From: Clostridium aminobutyricum
GTDB taxonomy: Bacteria > Bacillota > Clostridia > Peptostreptococcales > Anaerovoracaceae
Length of the DNA stretch: 64,000 nucleotides
Assembly: GCF_017255415.1 (NCBI RefSeq)
Contig: NZ_JAFJZZ010000001.1
Coordinates: forward strand, 62,001-126,000
Direction: 5' to 3'
Position 1 is the first letter of the stretch. Every line of letters starts with the position of its first letter. Positions 1 through 8,553 of the stretch are shown piece after piece. Below the pieces are notes generated by a model. The model did no database searches and was not told the origin of the DNA. It saw only the letters and a program-made list of their open reading frames with translations. The position numbers were made by a program, and so were the translations under genes.

Positions 1-543
1 TTTAGTGGGGCCACAACAAAAGAAATTGCTCAAATCGCTAATATATCAGAAGGTACCATTTTCAGACATTTCCCCAATAAGACTGAAATCTTATATGAGG
101 TAGTCAACCAGGTTGTACCTCTAATAGGTGTCGAATCATTGCAAAAAGCAGTGGCAGATTCAGCTGATATGGATGCAAGGACTGCGCTGAGATATATCCT
201 TCAAGATCGCTTTGAGAACATCAATAAATTAAAAACCTTTATACGGATTATTCTCACGGAGATTCAGTATGATGAAAGGTTACGTGATATTTATGTGAAT
301 CGGGTTTACAATCCTATCAGTCAGATCTTAAAGACATTTTTCTTGGAAAGAATGGAACAGGGAGAATTTAAGAAGAAGTCACCGGAACTCTTTTTAAATA
401 TGATTTTTTCTTATGTTCTTTTTTCCATAGTAAACCCGGAATTACTAAAAAATTTAAATCAACAAAGTTTTTTTGATCAAAATGCAGCAGACGAATTGGC
501 TGATTTATTATTAGACGGAATAAAAGGAGGAAGCAATGAATAA
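1..543 (+). CDS. TetR/AcrR family transcriptional regulator (5' partial)
   Basis: The reading frame is open from the first base of the window, so the N-terminus is missing. The first visible residues form the end of a TetR helix-turn-helix, with the family pattern T-x-x-E-I-A-x-x-A-x-I-S-x-G-T-x-F-R-H-F. The rest is a helical ligand-binding domain with no recognisable effector site. The stop overlaps the start of the adaptor gene at 536, so the regulator heads the efflux operon and probably represses it in the absence of a toxic ligand. Regulation of the operon is inferred from position only. Confidence 0.85.
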   Translation, partial: FSGATTKEIAQIANISEGTIFRHFPNKTEILYEVVNQVVPLIGVESLQKAVADSADMDARTALRYILQDRFENINKLKTFIRIILTEIQYDERLRDIYVNRVYNPISQILKTFFLERMEQGEFKKKSPELFLNMIFSYVLFSIVNPELLKNLNQQSFFDQNAADELADLLLDGIKGGSNE

Positions 544-1426
544 ATGCAGAATTTATATTGTACTCATGATTGTAATAGTTTTTTTGTTAAGCGGATGCAC
601 TTTGTTTCGCCAAGAAGCAAAAATAGTCGATGACAAGAGTGATACAGAAAAGGTAACGGCTCAACAAGGGTCAATAGACGAGAAAGATGCGTTGAGCGGA
701 CGTGCAGAGGCGGGAGAAGCTGTCAGCGTGGTGAGCAAAACTGCCGGCAAGGTTGCAGCGGTTTTAGCTGATATAGGCTCTGAAGTGAAAAAAGGTCAGG
801 TTCTACTCCGCTTAGATGCGCGAGATTTAGAAGCAAGCGTAGAGTCTGCCAAAGCAAGTTTAGAGTCCGCTAACGTTGCTTACAAATATGCGCTTGAAAA
901 TCAGCAGAGAGCAGTAACCCTGAAGGCACAAGGGGCGATGAGCCTCGCAGATTATCAAAATAACTATGAAAGTGTTTTAGAAAAGGCTCAAAGTACTGTT
1001 GACTTGGCACGGGCCAATTTGGACAAAGCGGAGATTGCTTATCAAGACAGTATTATCGTAGCACCAATGGATGGCACTGTAACAAAATCAACTGTAGAAG
1101 TAGGCGAACTGGTAAATTCTCAAACTCCGGCTTTTACGATAGTCAATTTAGATCAGGTTAAGATTCAAATTCTAGTGAATGAAAATAAAATAAATTCGTT
1201 GCGGGTAGGACAAACCTATCAAGTGAAATTGTCAGCCATCCCGGAAGAGACATTTGTCGGTAAAATTACCGATATATCCGAAGCCATGGATACGGACTCT
1301 AAAGCATATCCGGTGCGGATCACCGTAGAAAATCCACAGCATTTGATAAAGGACGGAATGTTTGCAAAAGTATATTTGTCGGAATCAAGCGACAGCAGCA
1401 CACAGAATTCAGGAGGGCAACAGTAA
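536..1426 (+). CDS. Efflux periplasmic-adaptor (HlyD/RND MFP) lipoprotein
   Basis: This 296-residue protein begins with a signal peptide ending in a lipobox (LLSGC near residue 21), so it is probably lipid-anchored outside the membrane. It then shows a biotinyl-lipoyl-like half (around residues 55-80), an alpha-helical hairpin rich in Ala/Glu/Lys (about 85-150), the second lipoyl half with the APMDGTVT motif, and a beta-barrel domain. This is the order of membrane-fusion proteins that couple an exporter to the exterior. It overlaps the TetR gene by 8 bases and is followed after one base by a second adaptor, so the three plus the MFS gene form one operon. The substrate is unknown. Confidence 0.85.
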   Translation: MNKCRIYIVLMIVIVFLLSGCTLFRQEAKIVDDKSDTEKVTAQQGSIDEKDALSGRAEAGEAVSVVSKTAGKVAAVLADIGSEVKKGQVLLRLDARDLEASVESAKASLESANVAYKYALENQQRAVTLKAQGAMSLADYQNNYESVLEKAQSTVDLARANLDKAEIAYQDSIIVAPMDGTVTKSTVEVGELVNSQTPAFTIVNLDQVKIQILVNENKINSLRVGQTYQVKLSAIPEETFVGKITDISEAMDTDSKAYPVRITVENPQHLIKDGMFAKVYLSESSDSSTQNSGGQQ

Positions 1427-1427
1427 A

Positions 1428-2078
1428 ATGAAAAATAAAAAAGTTAGGATAATCCTTGGTTCGTTGATTGTGGTATTAGCTGTTGTCTGGGGCTATTTCG
1501 GATATCAGAACACGCACTATATTACAACAGATGATGCAAAAGTGGATGCGACGATTATAAAGATCAGCCCTCAGATAAGCGGCAAAATGAAGGAGCTGTC
1601 TTTTGAAGAAAATCAGATGGTTGAAGAAAATCAGATTCTGGCCAGACAGTCAGACGAATCGTTGCCTTCAGGAGCCAATATCGATATGACGGTAATCAGA
1701 AGCCCAATTAGCGGTCAGATTATTAAGAAGATGGCAAGCGTTGGTGAAATGGGGAATCCTTCTGTACCTATTGCGCTGATGGTCAACCCAAGCCAACTTT
1801 ACATAACGGCCAATATTGAGGAAGACAAGATTGAATCGGTTAAAGTGGGTCAAGAGGTTCATTTTACAGTGGATTCCTTCTCTAAAGTTTGGTTTAGGGG
1901 AAAAGTGGAATCCATCGGCAGCGCCGCCAATTCGATGACGTCTCTTCTTTCTGTCCAGAGCAGCGGAAACTCCTTTATTAAGGTAACACAGCGCATTCCC
2001 GTAAAAATCAGCTTTAGCGGGGAATATGAAGAAAAGCTGCTTCCAGGCATGAATGCTGAAGTAAAAATCTATCTGTAG
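1428..2078 (+). CDS. Short HlyD/EmrA-family adaptor
   Basis: The ATG at 1428 follows AGGAGG at 1411-1416; an in-frame start further upstream would lie inside the previous gene. The 216-residue product has one N-terminal membrane segment (about residues 7-27), then the EmrA-like TTDDA-x-V lipoyl motif, a second lipoyl half (IRSPISGQI) and a C-terminal beta-barrel. EmrA-type proteins are usually well above 300 residues. The long coiled-coil hairpin between the lipoyl halves is almost absent here, so this is a minimal adaptor. It probably pairs with the DHA2 exporter that follows 12 bases later. Confidence 0.8.
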   Translation: MKNKKVRIILGSLIVVLAVVWGYFGYQNTHYITTDDAKVDATIIKISPQISGKMKELSFEENQMVEENQILARQSDESLPSGANIDMTVIRSPISGQIIKKMASVGEMGNPSVPIALMVNPSQLYITANIEEDKIESVKVGQEVHFTVDSFSKVWFRGKVESIGSAANSMTSLLSVQSSGNSFIKVTQRIPVKISFSGEYEEKLLPGMNAEVKIYL

Positions 2079-2090
2079 GAGGAAATACGT

Positions 2091-3659
2091 ATGAATTCTT
2101 CGACGGATTTAAAAGAGCAGGCTAAAATTCCGATGGTGCCTCTTCTGGTTGTAGTTGTGGGCGCATTTATGTCCTTTTTGGACAGCAGTATCGTGAATGT
2201 TGCCCTGCCCCATATGATGTCTGTCTTCGGGATTTCAAGCAGTGATATGCAGTGGGTTTTAACGGCTTATATGCTTACCTCGGGAATTGTAATACCGACC
2301 AGCGCCTTTTTGTGCAAACGGTTCGGACATCGCCGTGTGTATATCGTTTCTTTGACTATTTTCACGATAGGATCCGCTTTGTGCGGGATTTCATGGAACC
2401 TCAGCACGATTATCGCGGCAAGAATTATTCAGGCAATCGGTGGGGGTCTCGTTATCCCAGTTAGTATGGCAATCGTTTACTTTTTAGCCCCCCGTGAAAA
2501 AATGGGAATGGCCATGGGTATATGGGGTCTGGGAGCGATTTTAGGACCTTCTATCGGGCCGACATTAGGCGGATATATAGTAGATACGTGGAGCTGGGAA
2601 TGGATTTTCTTTGTAAACCTGCCGATTGGTATCCTGACCGTACTGCTATGCCCGTTTTATTTAAAAGAAACGCCGACGGATAAGAGCGTAAAATTTGACT
2701 TACTGGGAACTGTTTTTATCGCCGTTACCTGCTTTTCCTTACTTTTAGCTTTAAGCAAGGGTACGGATTGGGGCTGGACGTCCCAAAGCATCATTTCATT
2801 ATTTTTAATCAGCGGGTTTGTCTTAGTGGCGTTTATTGTGTGGGAAGGCTCCATAGAGCATCCGCTTATTGATATCCGGGTATTTAAAAATAAAGTGGTG
2901 CTCGCCAGCATGATGGCCATGTCCCTATTAACCATAGGTATGATGGGTGTGATATTTGTCGTTCCGCTCTATTCGGAAAATTTGTTAGGTTATTCACCGC
3001 TCAAAACAGGACTCATCATGATGCCGATGGCATTGGTATCTGCTGTTATGATGCCGATTAGCGGGAAACTTTACGATAAACTCGGAGCCTTTAAAATTGG
3101 ACTTGTAGGCGTTATTATCGCCATGATAACAACACTGAATTTGCAAAGGCTCGGACTAGACACCTCTTCCGGTGACTTACAGGTGATGTTAGCTGTGAGA
3201 TCGTTGGGTTTCGGATTAGCTCTCATGCCGATTGGCAATACCGCAATGGCTGCTGTTCCTGAAGCGTTGGCATCGAGTACTTCTGCTATTGTAAATACGA
3301 TTCGACAGGTTGCGGGTTCCATGGGGATAGCTGCAATAAATTATATTATTGTAATCAAACAGGCCTATCATCAAGAGGTTTTGAGGGATTTAATTCATTA
3401 TGGTTCGTATCCTGCCTATAAGACCATGACCCAGCTGCAAGCGGCATTTATGTCAACCGGCATGGATAGTGTGTCTGCACAGGGCAGTGCATTAGCCACG
3501 ATCAACGGCTGGATTGTCCGTCAGGGGGCAATGGATGCGATCACAGACAGTATAGCAATATTGGTCTTGATGATGGTAATGGCATTACCGTTTATATTCC
3601 TGCTTTCGCCTAAGCAGGTGGAAGGGGCACGCCTTCGTCAGCAAAAACAGATTCAATAA
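2091..3659 (+). CDS. DHA2-family (EmrB/QacA) multidrug MFS exporter
   Basis: A 522-residue polytopic membrane protein with about 14 hydrophobic segments, the number expected for the DHA2 drug:H+ antiporters. The first helix carries the LDSSIVNVALP signature, and a loop motif A-like stretch (RFGHRRVY) follows helix 2. A ribosome site (AGGAGG) lies at about 2077-2082. It is the last gene of the efflux operon after the TetR regulator and two adaptors, so it should be the pump. EmrB-like proteins export hydrophobic compounds, but the actual substrate cannot be read from sequence. Confidence 0.9.
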   Translation: MNSSTDLKEQAKIPMVPLLVVVVGAFMSFLDSSIVNVALPHMMSVFGISSSDMQWVLTAYMLTSGIVIPTSAFLCKRFGHRRVYIVSLTIFTIGSALCGISWNLSTIIAARIIQAIGGGLVIPVSMAIVYFLAPREKMGMAMGIWGLGAILGPSIGPTLGGYIVDTWSWEWIFFVNLPIGILTVLLCPFYLKETPTDKSVKFDLLGTVFIAVTCFSLLLALSKGTDWGWTSQSIISLFLISGFVLVAFIVWEGSIEHPLIDIRVFKNKVVLASMMAMSLLTIGMMGVIFVVPLYSENLLGYSPLKTGLIMMPMALVSAVMMPISGKLYDKLGAFKIGLVGVIIAMITTLNLQRLGLDTSSGDLQVMLAVRSLGFGLALMPIGNTAMAAVPEALASSTSAIVNTIRQVAGSMGIAAINYIIVIKQAYHQEVLRDLIHYGSYPAYKTMTQLQAAFMSTGMDSVSAQGSALATINGWIVRQGAMDAITDSIAILVLMMVMALPFIFLLSPKQVEGARLRQQKQIQ

Positions 3660-3784
3660 CAATCACCTCTAAAAAACTTTATAGAAGGTATAGAAATAAT
3701 TGGGAATAGTGGTAAAATAAAAGCACTGTGGAGAAAATCCTCACGGCAGAAAACGCTATAAATGTATTGGAGGGGGGCAATAAA

Positions 3785-4285
3785 ATGGAAGTCATTAAGA
3801 CCAAAGATTCAAAGTTTACTTTAAGATTTGCAAAACCTGAGGATGCAGGTTTGGTTGTAGAGTACATGAAAAAACTTGGGGCTTATCAAAAAATGCTGGA
3901 TAAAATCACAGCTACTGAAGAAGGAATTTCCAGAATTTTATCGGAAGGAAAAGGGGAAGCCATTTTTGGAGATTATGATGGCGAAACAGTTGCCTTTATG
4001 TATTTTTTCCAAAATTCTTCTGCTTTTATCGGGCAAACCGGGGTTTATATTGATGCCTTTTATGTAGAAGAATCTATGCGCTTTAAAGGACTGGGAAAGA
4101 TAATGATGTCCTTTATTTCAAAAATAGCGCTTGAAAGAGGCTGCCAGAGATTGGAATGGGGCTGTTTGGATTGGAATGAACCGACAGTGAAATTTTATAA
4201 AGATTTAGGTGCTGTAGGCGTGGATATCATGACGATATATCGCTTTACACCGGATAAGCTGGAAGCAAACGCAGAGCAGTTTTAA
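3785..4285 (+). CDS. GNAT family N-acetyltransferase
   Basis: The ATG at 3785 is preceded by a strong GGAGGGG site; an earlier in-frame ATG at 3728 lacks one. The 166-residue product has the GNAT fold: the beta-4 strand YIDAFYVEES, then the acetyl-CoA pyrophosphate loop (RFKGLGKIMM, the R/Q-x-x-G-x-G/A pattern), and the C-terminal WNEPTVKFYKDLGA motif. It resembles diamine or drug acetyltransferases in layout, but the acceptor is not identifiable. It stands alone between the efflux operon and a convergent cyclase gene, with a shared terminator after it. Confidence 0.88.
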   Translation: MEVIKTKDSKFTLRFAKPEDAGLVVEYMKKLGAYQKMLDKITATEEGISRILSEGKGEAIFGDYDGETVAFMYFFQNSSAFIGQTGVYIDAFYVEESMRFKGLGKIMMSFISKIALERGCQRLEWGCLDWNEPTVKFYKDLGAVGVDIMTIYRFTPDKLEANAEQF

Positions 4286-4303
4286 TACATTTGAAATCAT
4301 CAT

Positions 4304-4336
4304 AAAAGCCTGCATTAATCTTGCAGGCTTTTCTTT
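4304..4336. terminator. Bidirectional intrinsic terminator
   Basis: An 11-bp perfect stem (AAAAGCCTGCA at 4304-4314 with its complement at 4322-4332) with a 7-base loop is flanked by A and T runs. It lies between the convergent GNAT and GGDEF genes and overlaps the end of the latter. Confidence 0.85.
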
Positions 4337-5457
4337 GTTTTTTTCTCATTTTTATTGGCATACATCAAATGATCTATGTGATTTATAAATTGTTCGATAC
4401 TGGAATAGCTTGAACTAAATAGCTCTGCTCCTAAGCTGCATTCTAACGTATAGCTTTTCTCGGAGAGGGCATTGTACTGTGCAAAGCAGGTATTGATTTG
4501 ATCGATCAGTTCTTCCAATTGATTTCTGGAATTACAATCGAAGAGAATAAAAAATTCGTCTCCGCCGGCCCGTGCGATAATTCCTTTTTTCTGCAAAACA
4601 CTTTTTATTAACTCAACTGATTTTCGTATGGCAAAATCTCCTTCTAAATGACCATATTGATCGTTTATTTGCTTTAGACCGTCCATATCAGCAAAGATGA
4701 CACCGAACGGATGGTCTACTTCCAGCTTAATTCGTTGAGCAATATACGTTTCAAAAGATTCTCTCGACCACGCCCCTGTCAATTTATCCAGATGTACCAT
4801 TCGCTGCTGTAAAAAAATATAAACTAAAATAAGCGAAAAGGCAGAACTGCTCCACATGAGAAGAATTCCATAAAACAGCGTTTGAAGGAGACCGCCGATA
4901 AGCGGTAAAATCCCCGATACCAAAAGTGGAATAAATTCCTCTGCTACAATTTTTTTTCTATTCTTTAAGATAAAGGCGAAAGCAATGAGAATATATAAAT
5001 AGATAATAACGGCAGAAACCAAAAATAGAGGTCCACGGTGATAAATATTTGAATGATCAATTGAAAATACAAGAGCGTAAAATGGAGAGAGTACTGTAAT
5101 AATACAATTAAATACTACCGGAATCAGCAATATGATTTGTTCTGTTTTCGAAATATAGGCATTGGGAACGACGCATCTGCAAATAAAACTATATAAAAAA
5201 TATGTTAGCAGGGGGCCCGCAGAAAATAGACAGACATGGAGCAGATTGGAAAGCGGGTTACACCACGGCTCAGGTCTTCCGTTGAGAACACAAGTAGCTG
5301 ATTCAAAAAAGAGCTCCAGAATAATCACAAAAGAGGTTATCAGGAAGGCTCTATTGAGTCGGTCTGTTCTATCCAGATGATTATATGCAATTAATAAGAC
5401 TACGGTCAGTAGTATCATTGCTGCAATATTAATATCTATACGTAAGAATACATTCAT
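4315..5457 (-). CDS. Membrane-anchored diguanylate cyclase (GGDEF)
   Basis: A 380-residue protein. The first ~205 residues are hydrophobic, with six or seven membrane segments and no recognised ligand-binding motif. The C-terminal half is a GGDEF domain starting at DKLTGAWSR, with an intact GGDEF signature at residues 298-302 and the metal-binding DMDG strand. It should make cyclic di-GMP from two GTP at the inner face of the membrane in response to a membrane or extracellular signal. No clear RxxD inhibitory site was seen in the residues just before GGDEF. It is a single gene; its last codons form part of the shared terminator. Confidence 0.88.
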   Translation of the reverse strand: MNVFLRIDINIAAMILLTVVLLIAYNHLDRTDRLNRAFLITSFVIILELFFESATCVLNGRPEPWCNPLSNLLHVCLFSAGPLLTYFLYSFICRCVVPNAYISKTEQIILLIPVVFNCIITVLSPFYALVFSIDHSNIYHRGPLFLVSAVIIYLYILIAFAFILKNRKKIVAEEFIPLLVSGILPLIGGLLQTLFYGILLMWSSSAFSLILVYIFLQQRMVHLDKLTGAWSRESFETYIAQRIKLEVDHPFGVIFADMDGLKQINDQYGHLEGDFAIRKSVELIKSVLQKKGIIARAGGDEFFILFDCNSRNQLEELIDQINTCFAQYNALSEKSYTLECSLGAELFSSSYSSIEQFINHIDHLMYANKNEKKTKKSLQD

Positions 5458-5655
5458 TGTTCTACCAACTTATCATCTAAATCAAATTGATTTCTTTACT
5501 CTGCTATTCTAGTATATTAACAATTCGTTTTTTCGCTGTCAATAAGGCTAATTAGGTATTTTTTGGATACTATTCCTATTTGATATAGAGGTAGAATAAT
5601 GAGCGGAAATGTGATGCATACTAGCAGTAACCATTCAATCGAAGGAGGAGTAATC

Positions 5656-5790
5656 ATGCCAAAAGATAGTCAGCCTGATAACAAGCAGGCGCGTAAAGAA
5701 AAAGCAAAAGGTCAAACGCCGATCACCGAGGAAAACCAAAATCACAATAAAAATGCTAAGAAACAATCGATTAAGCATAATGATGTTTAA
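5656..5790 (+). CDS. Small basic hydrophilic protein, possibly spore-associated
   Basis: A 44-residue product starting at the ATG at 5656, just after GAAGGAGGAG. An upstream in-frame ATG at 5599 is less well supported. It is very rich in Lys, Asn, Gln and His, with no hydrophobic segment or Cys. The composition is like the minor small acid-soluble spore proteins of the SspP type, but there is no motif strong enough for assignment. A homology search against small spore proteins would decide. The gene is monocistronic, directly upstream of the polyamine leader. Confidence 0.5.
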   Translation: MPKDSQPDNKQARKEKAKGQTPITEENQNHNKNAKKQSIKHNDV

Positions 5791-5827
5791 ATCGCAGCAA
5801 AATTGTTGTAAAAAGATGAAAAAAGTG

Positions 5828-5856
5828 TTGACTTTATGTATTCGTTTATTTATAAT
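5828..5856 (+). promoter_or_regulatory. Sigma-A type promoter of the polyamine leader
   Basis: TTGACT at 5828-5833 and TATAAT at 5851-5856 are separated by exactly 17 bases. This is a near-consensus vegetative promoter, and transcription should begin at about 5863. Confidence 0.8.
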
Positions 5857-5862
5857 GAGGTC

Positions 5863-6161
5863 TAGCAAAAGCGCTTAGAGACTTTTGCAGGAATTTTTAA
5901 ATTAATCCTTATATGAATTTTATAAGTTGATGTTAAAATTTTTAACATTGAGTTGGTGACTGTACAACCGTGTGCTTCAGAGGCACATCACACTTGTGAA
6001 AAAATCAATAAGAGTAGTAAAAGTAATTCTTGCTATATAGACTCTAAAAGGCTACATTGGATAAATAAAATGCGAATGGAAATTCAAATATAAATAATAC
6101 AAATAGTAGAAAGATTCAAGTGTACTGTTTTAACTAACTCATTACATTTGGATCTTTTTTT
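5863..6161 (+). promoter_or_regulatory. Structured ~300-nt leader RNA ending in an intrinsic terminator, upstream of speA
   Basis: After the promoter there is about 300 bases with no credible ORF. It contains consecutive hairpins: GCAAAAG/CTTTTGC (5865-5888), an ATGTTAAA/TTTAACAT hairpin (around 5932-5951), GTTG/CAAC and GTGTGC/GCACAT. It ends in a 13-bp stem (6112-6124 with 6143-6155, two G-U pairs) followed by seven T. The terminator sits 33 bases before the speA start. This is the layout of an attenuation leader, or of an independent small RNA. It does not match the T-box, lysine or SAM consensus that I know. Confidence 0.6.
6112..6161 (+). terminator. Intrinsic terminator/attenuator before speA
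   Basis: A 13-bp stem with an 18-base loop is followed by TTTTTTT. It lies inside the untranslated leader, so transcripts reaching speA must read through it. Confidence 0.8.
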
Positions 6162-6193
6162 GTTGTATCAACGTTTGCAAAGGAGCAACTTTT

Positions 6194-7636
6194 ATGAAAT
6201 TGGATCAGAATAAAATGCCTATTTATGAAGCATTAAATAAATTTAAAAAGGAGCGAATCGTTCCTTTTGATGTACCCGGACATAAGAGGGGAAAAGGAAA
6301 CCTTGAATTGACGGAATTTTTAGGTGAAAAATGTATGTCGGTCGACGTGAATTCCATGAAGCCGCTGGATAATTTGTGCCATCCGGTATCAGTTATCCGT
6401 GAAGCCGAGGAACTTGCAGCAGATGCCTTTGGCGCAGCGCATTCCTTCTTTATGGTTGGAGGGACAACTTCAGCGGTGCAGAGTATGGTTCTAGCTGCTT
6501 GCAAAGAAGGTGAGAAAATCATCATGCCGCGGAATGTGCACCGAAGTGCAATTAATGCGTTAATCTTAAGCGGAGCCATCCCGATTTATGTCAATCCGGA
6601 ATTGGACAAGCGTTTAGGCATCTCGCTTGGCATGTCTTTGAGTGAATTAGAAAAAGTCATAAAAGAAAATCCGGATGCAAAAGCGGTACTCCTAAACAAC
6701 CCAACCTATTATGGGATCTGTTCTAACTTAAAGGCAATTACGGACTTAGCTCACCGTTATGGCATGCTTATGCTTGTGGATGAAGCTCACGGAACGCACT
6801 TCTACTTTGATAAAGGCCTTCCGATGTCAGCCATGGAAGCAGGTGCAGATATGGCATCGGTAAGTATGCATAAGTCAGGAGGAAGTTTGACTCAAAGTTC
6901 TTTCTTACTGTTGGGAGAAAAAGTGAATGCGGATTATGTAAGGCAAGTTATTAATCTGACGCAAACTACAAGCGGAAGTTATTTACTTATGTCCAGTTTG
7001 GATATATCCAGGAAAAATTTAGCCCTTAACGGTGAAGCGATTTTTGCAAAAGTGCGAAAGCTTGCTCAATATGCCAGAGATGAAATAAACCAAATCGGTG
7101 ATTATTATGCGTACAGCAGAGAACTGAACAACGGCGATTCTGTTTTCGATTTTGATGTAACCAAGCTGTCTATTAACACGTTAGATGTAGGGTTAGCCGG
7201 AATTGAAGTATATGACTTACTGCGAGATGAATATGACATTCAAATTGAATTTGGAGATATCGGTAATATACTGGCGTATATTTCTGTGGGTGACCGGGAA
7301 AGGGAAATCGAACGGCTGGTAAGCGCTCTTTCAGAGATTCGTCGACGATTTAAAAAAGAAAGAGCCGGCATGTTGGAACACGAATATATCAATCCGAAAG
7401 TGATAGAAACACCAAGAGAGGCCTTCTACGGCGATAAGGAATCTGTTCCGATCATGGAAACGGCAGGCCGGGTTTGCAGAGAATTTGTGATGTGTTATCC
7501 TCCGGGTATTCCGATTTTGGCACCGGGAGAAAGGATTACAAAAGAGATATTGGAGTATATTCAATATGCGAAAACAAAAGGATGCTTTATGACCGGACCG
7601 GAAGATATCAATATAGAATATTTAAATGTTTTATAA
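6194..7636 (+). CDS. speA: Arginine decarboxylase (Orn/Lys/Arg decarboxylase family, fold type I)
   Basis: A 480-residue PLP enzyme close in length to Bacillus SpeA. It starts after AAAGGAG, with the typical MPIYEAL-like N-terminus and DVPGHK motif. The PLP lysine is K227 in the SMHKSGGS motif, and the aspartate of the cofactor site lies in VDEAHG. The C-terminal subdomain (from about residue 380) is complete. Family members decarboxylate arginine, lysine or ornithine. The ureohydrolase two genes downstream makes arginine to agmatine the likely reaction, giving the precursor for putrescine and spermidine. It is the first gene of a five-gene operon behind the attenuated leader. Confidence 0.9.
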   Translation: MKLDQNKMPIYEALNKFKKERIVPFDVPGHKRGKGNLELTEFLGEKCMSVDVNSMKPLDNLCHPVSVIREAEELAADAFGAAHSFFMVGGTTSAVQSMVLAACKEGEKIIMPRNVHRSAINALILSGAIPIYVNPELDKRLGISLGMSLSELEKVIKENPDAKAVLLNNPTYYGICSNLKAITDLAHRYGMLMLVDEAHGTHFYFDKGLPMSAMEAGADMASVSMHKSGGSLTQSSFLLLGEKVNADYVRQVINLTQTTSGSYLLMSSLDISRKNLALNGEAIFAKVRKLAQYARDEINQIGDYYAYSRELNNGDSVFDFDVTKLSINTLDVGLAGIEVYDLLRDEYDIQIEFGDIGNILAYISVGDREREIERLVSALSEIRRRFKKERAGMLEHEYINPKVIETPREAFYGDKESVPIMETAGRVCREFVMCYPPGIPILAPGERITKEILEYIQYAKTKGCFMTGPEDINIEYLNVL

Positions 7637-7701
7637 TAGATCTGGCAGAATAAGCAAACGATATATAGAAGTTATCTTTATGACAGGTAGGAGGAACAGG
7701 A

Positions 7702-8553
7702 ATGGAATTATGGTTCACGGAAGAGCATACCCCCGAAGTGAAATTGTCTATAAAAGTAGATCGGCAGTTGTTCAGTGCGCAGAGCGAATATCAGCGAATT
7801 GATGTATTTGATTCCAAAGAATTCGGACGATTTTTAACGCTGGACGGTTATATGATGTTAACCGAAAAGGATGAATTTATTTATCATGAAATGATTGTAC
7901 ATGTACCGATGGCTGTACATCCGAACGTAAAAAAGATCTTGGTTATTGGTGCCGGTGACGGCGGTGTCGTTCGGGAACTGACCAAATATGAAACGATTGA
8001 GCATATCGATATGGTTGAAATCGATGAATTAGTCGTAGAAGTATGTAAAAAGCATCTGCCTTTTACTGCTTGCTGTTTTGACGATCCGAGAGTTCACATT
8101 TTTTATCAAGATGCGTTGAAATACATTCGAACTTGTCAAAATGAATATGACTTAATCATCGTAGACTCTACCGATCCCTTTGGACCGGGAGAAGTACTTT
8201 TTACGAAAGAATTCTATGGGAACTGCTATAAAGCGCTAAAAGAGGACGGGATCGTTGTAAATCAACATGAAAGCCCGTTTTATCAAAAGGATGCGTTAGC
8301 GATGCAGCGTGCGCATAAACGAATCGTAGAAAGTTTTCCGATTTATAAGGTATATCAGGCACATATTCCGACTTATCCGTCCGGACATTGGTTATTTGGA
8401 TTCTCGTCCAAGAAGCATCATCCGACGAATGAATTTAATCCAACTAAATGGAATTCTCTTGGCTTGAAAACACGGTACTATAATACGCGATTACATGTGG
8501 GAGCATTTGCGTTGCCGAATTATGTGGAGGAGATGCTGAAAGATGTGGAATAA
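7702..8553 (+). CDS. speE: Spermidine synthase-type aminopropyltransferase
   Basis: A 283-residue protein with the N-terminal beta domain (W-F-T-E start) and a Rossmann methyltransferase-like domain. Key motifs are the nucleoside-binding GAGDGG (around residue 83), the acidic VEID strand end, and the catalytic DSTDPFGPG loop. SpeE moves the aminopropyl group of decarboxylated SAM to putrescine. No speD (SAM decarboxylase) is in the window, and the operon also encodes the aspartate-semialdehyde route to spermidine. Its true donor or acceptor may therefore differ. The stop overlaps the next gene by 11 bases, indicating translational coupling. Confidence 0.85.
   Translation: MELWFTEEHTPEVKLSIKVDRQLFSAQSEYQRIDVFDSKEFGRFLTLDGYMMLTEKDEFIYHEMIVHVPMAVHPNVKKILVIGAGDGGVVRELTKYETIEHIDMVEIDELVVEVCKKHLPFTACCFDDPRVHIFYQDALKYIRTCQNEYDLIIVDSTDPFGPGEVLFTKEFYGNCYKALKEDGIVVNQHESPFYQKDALAMQRAHKRIVESFPIYKVYQAHIPTYPSGHWLFGFSSKKHHPTNEFNPTKWNSLGLKTRYYNTRLHVGAFALPNYVEEMLKDVE

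Noticed and set aside
5863-6161. 6S RNA, T-box or lysine riboswitch
   Set aside because: No long closing stem joins the two ends, the T-box GGTGG-ACCGCG motif is absent, and the lysine-box blocks do not match. I leave it as an unassigned leader.
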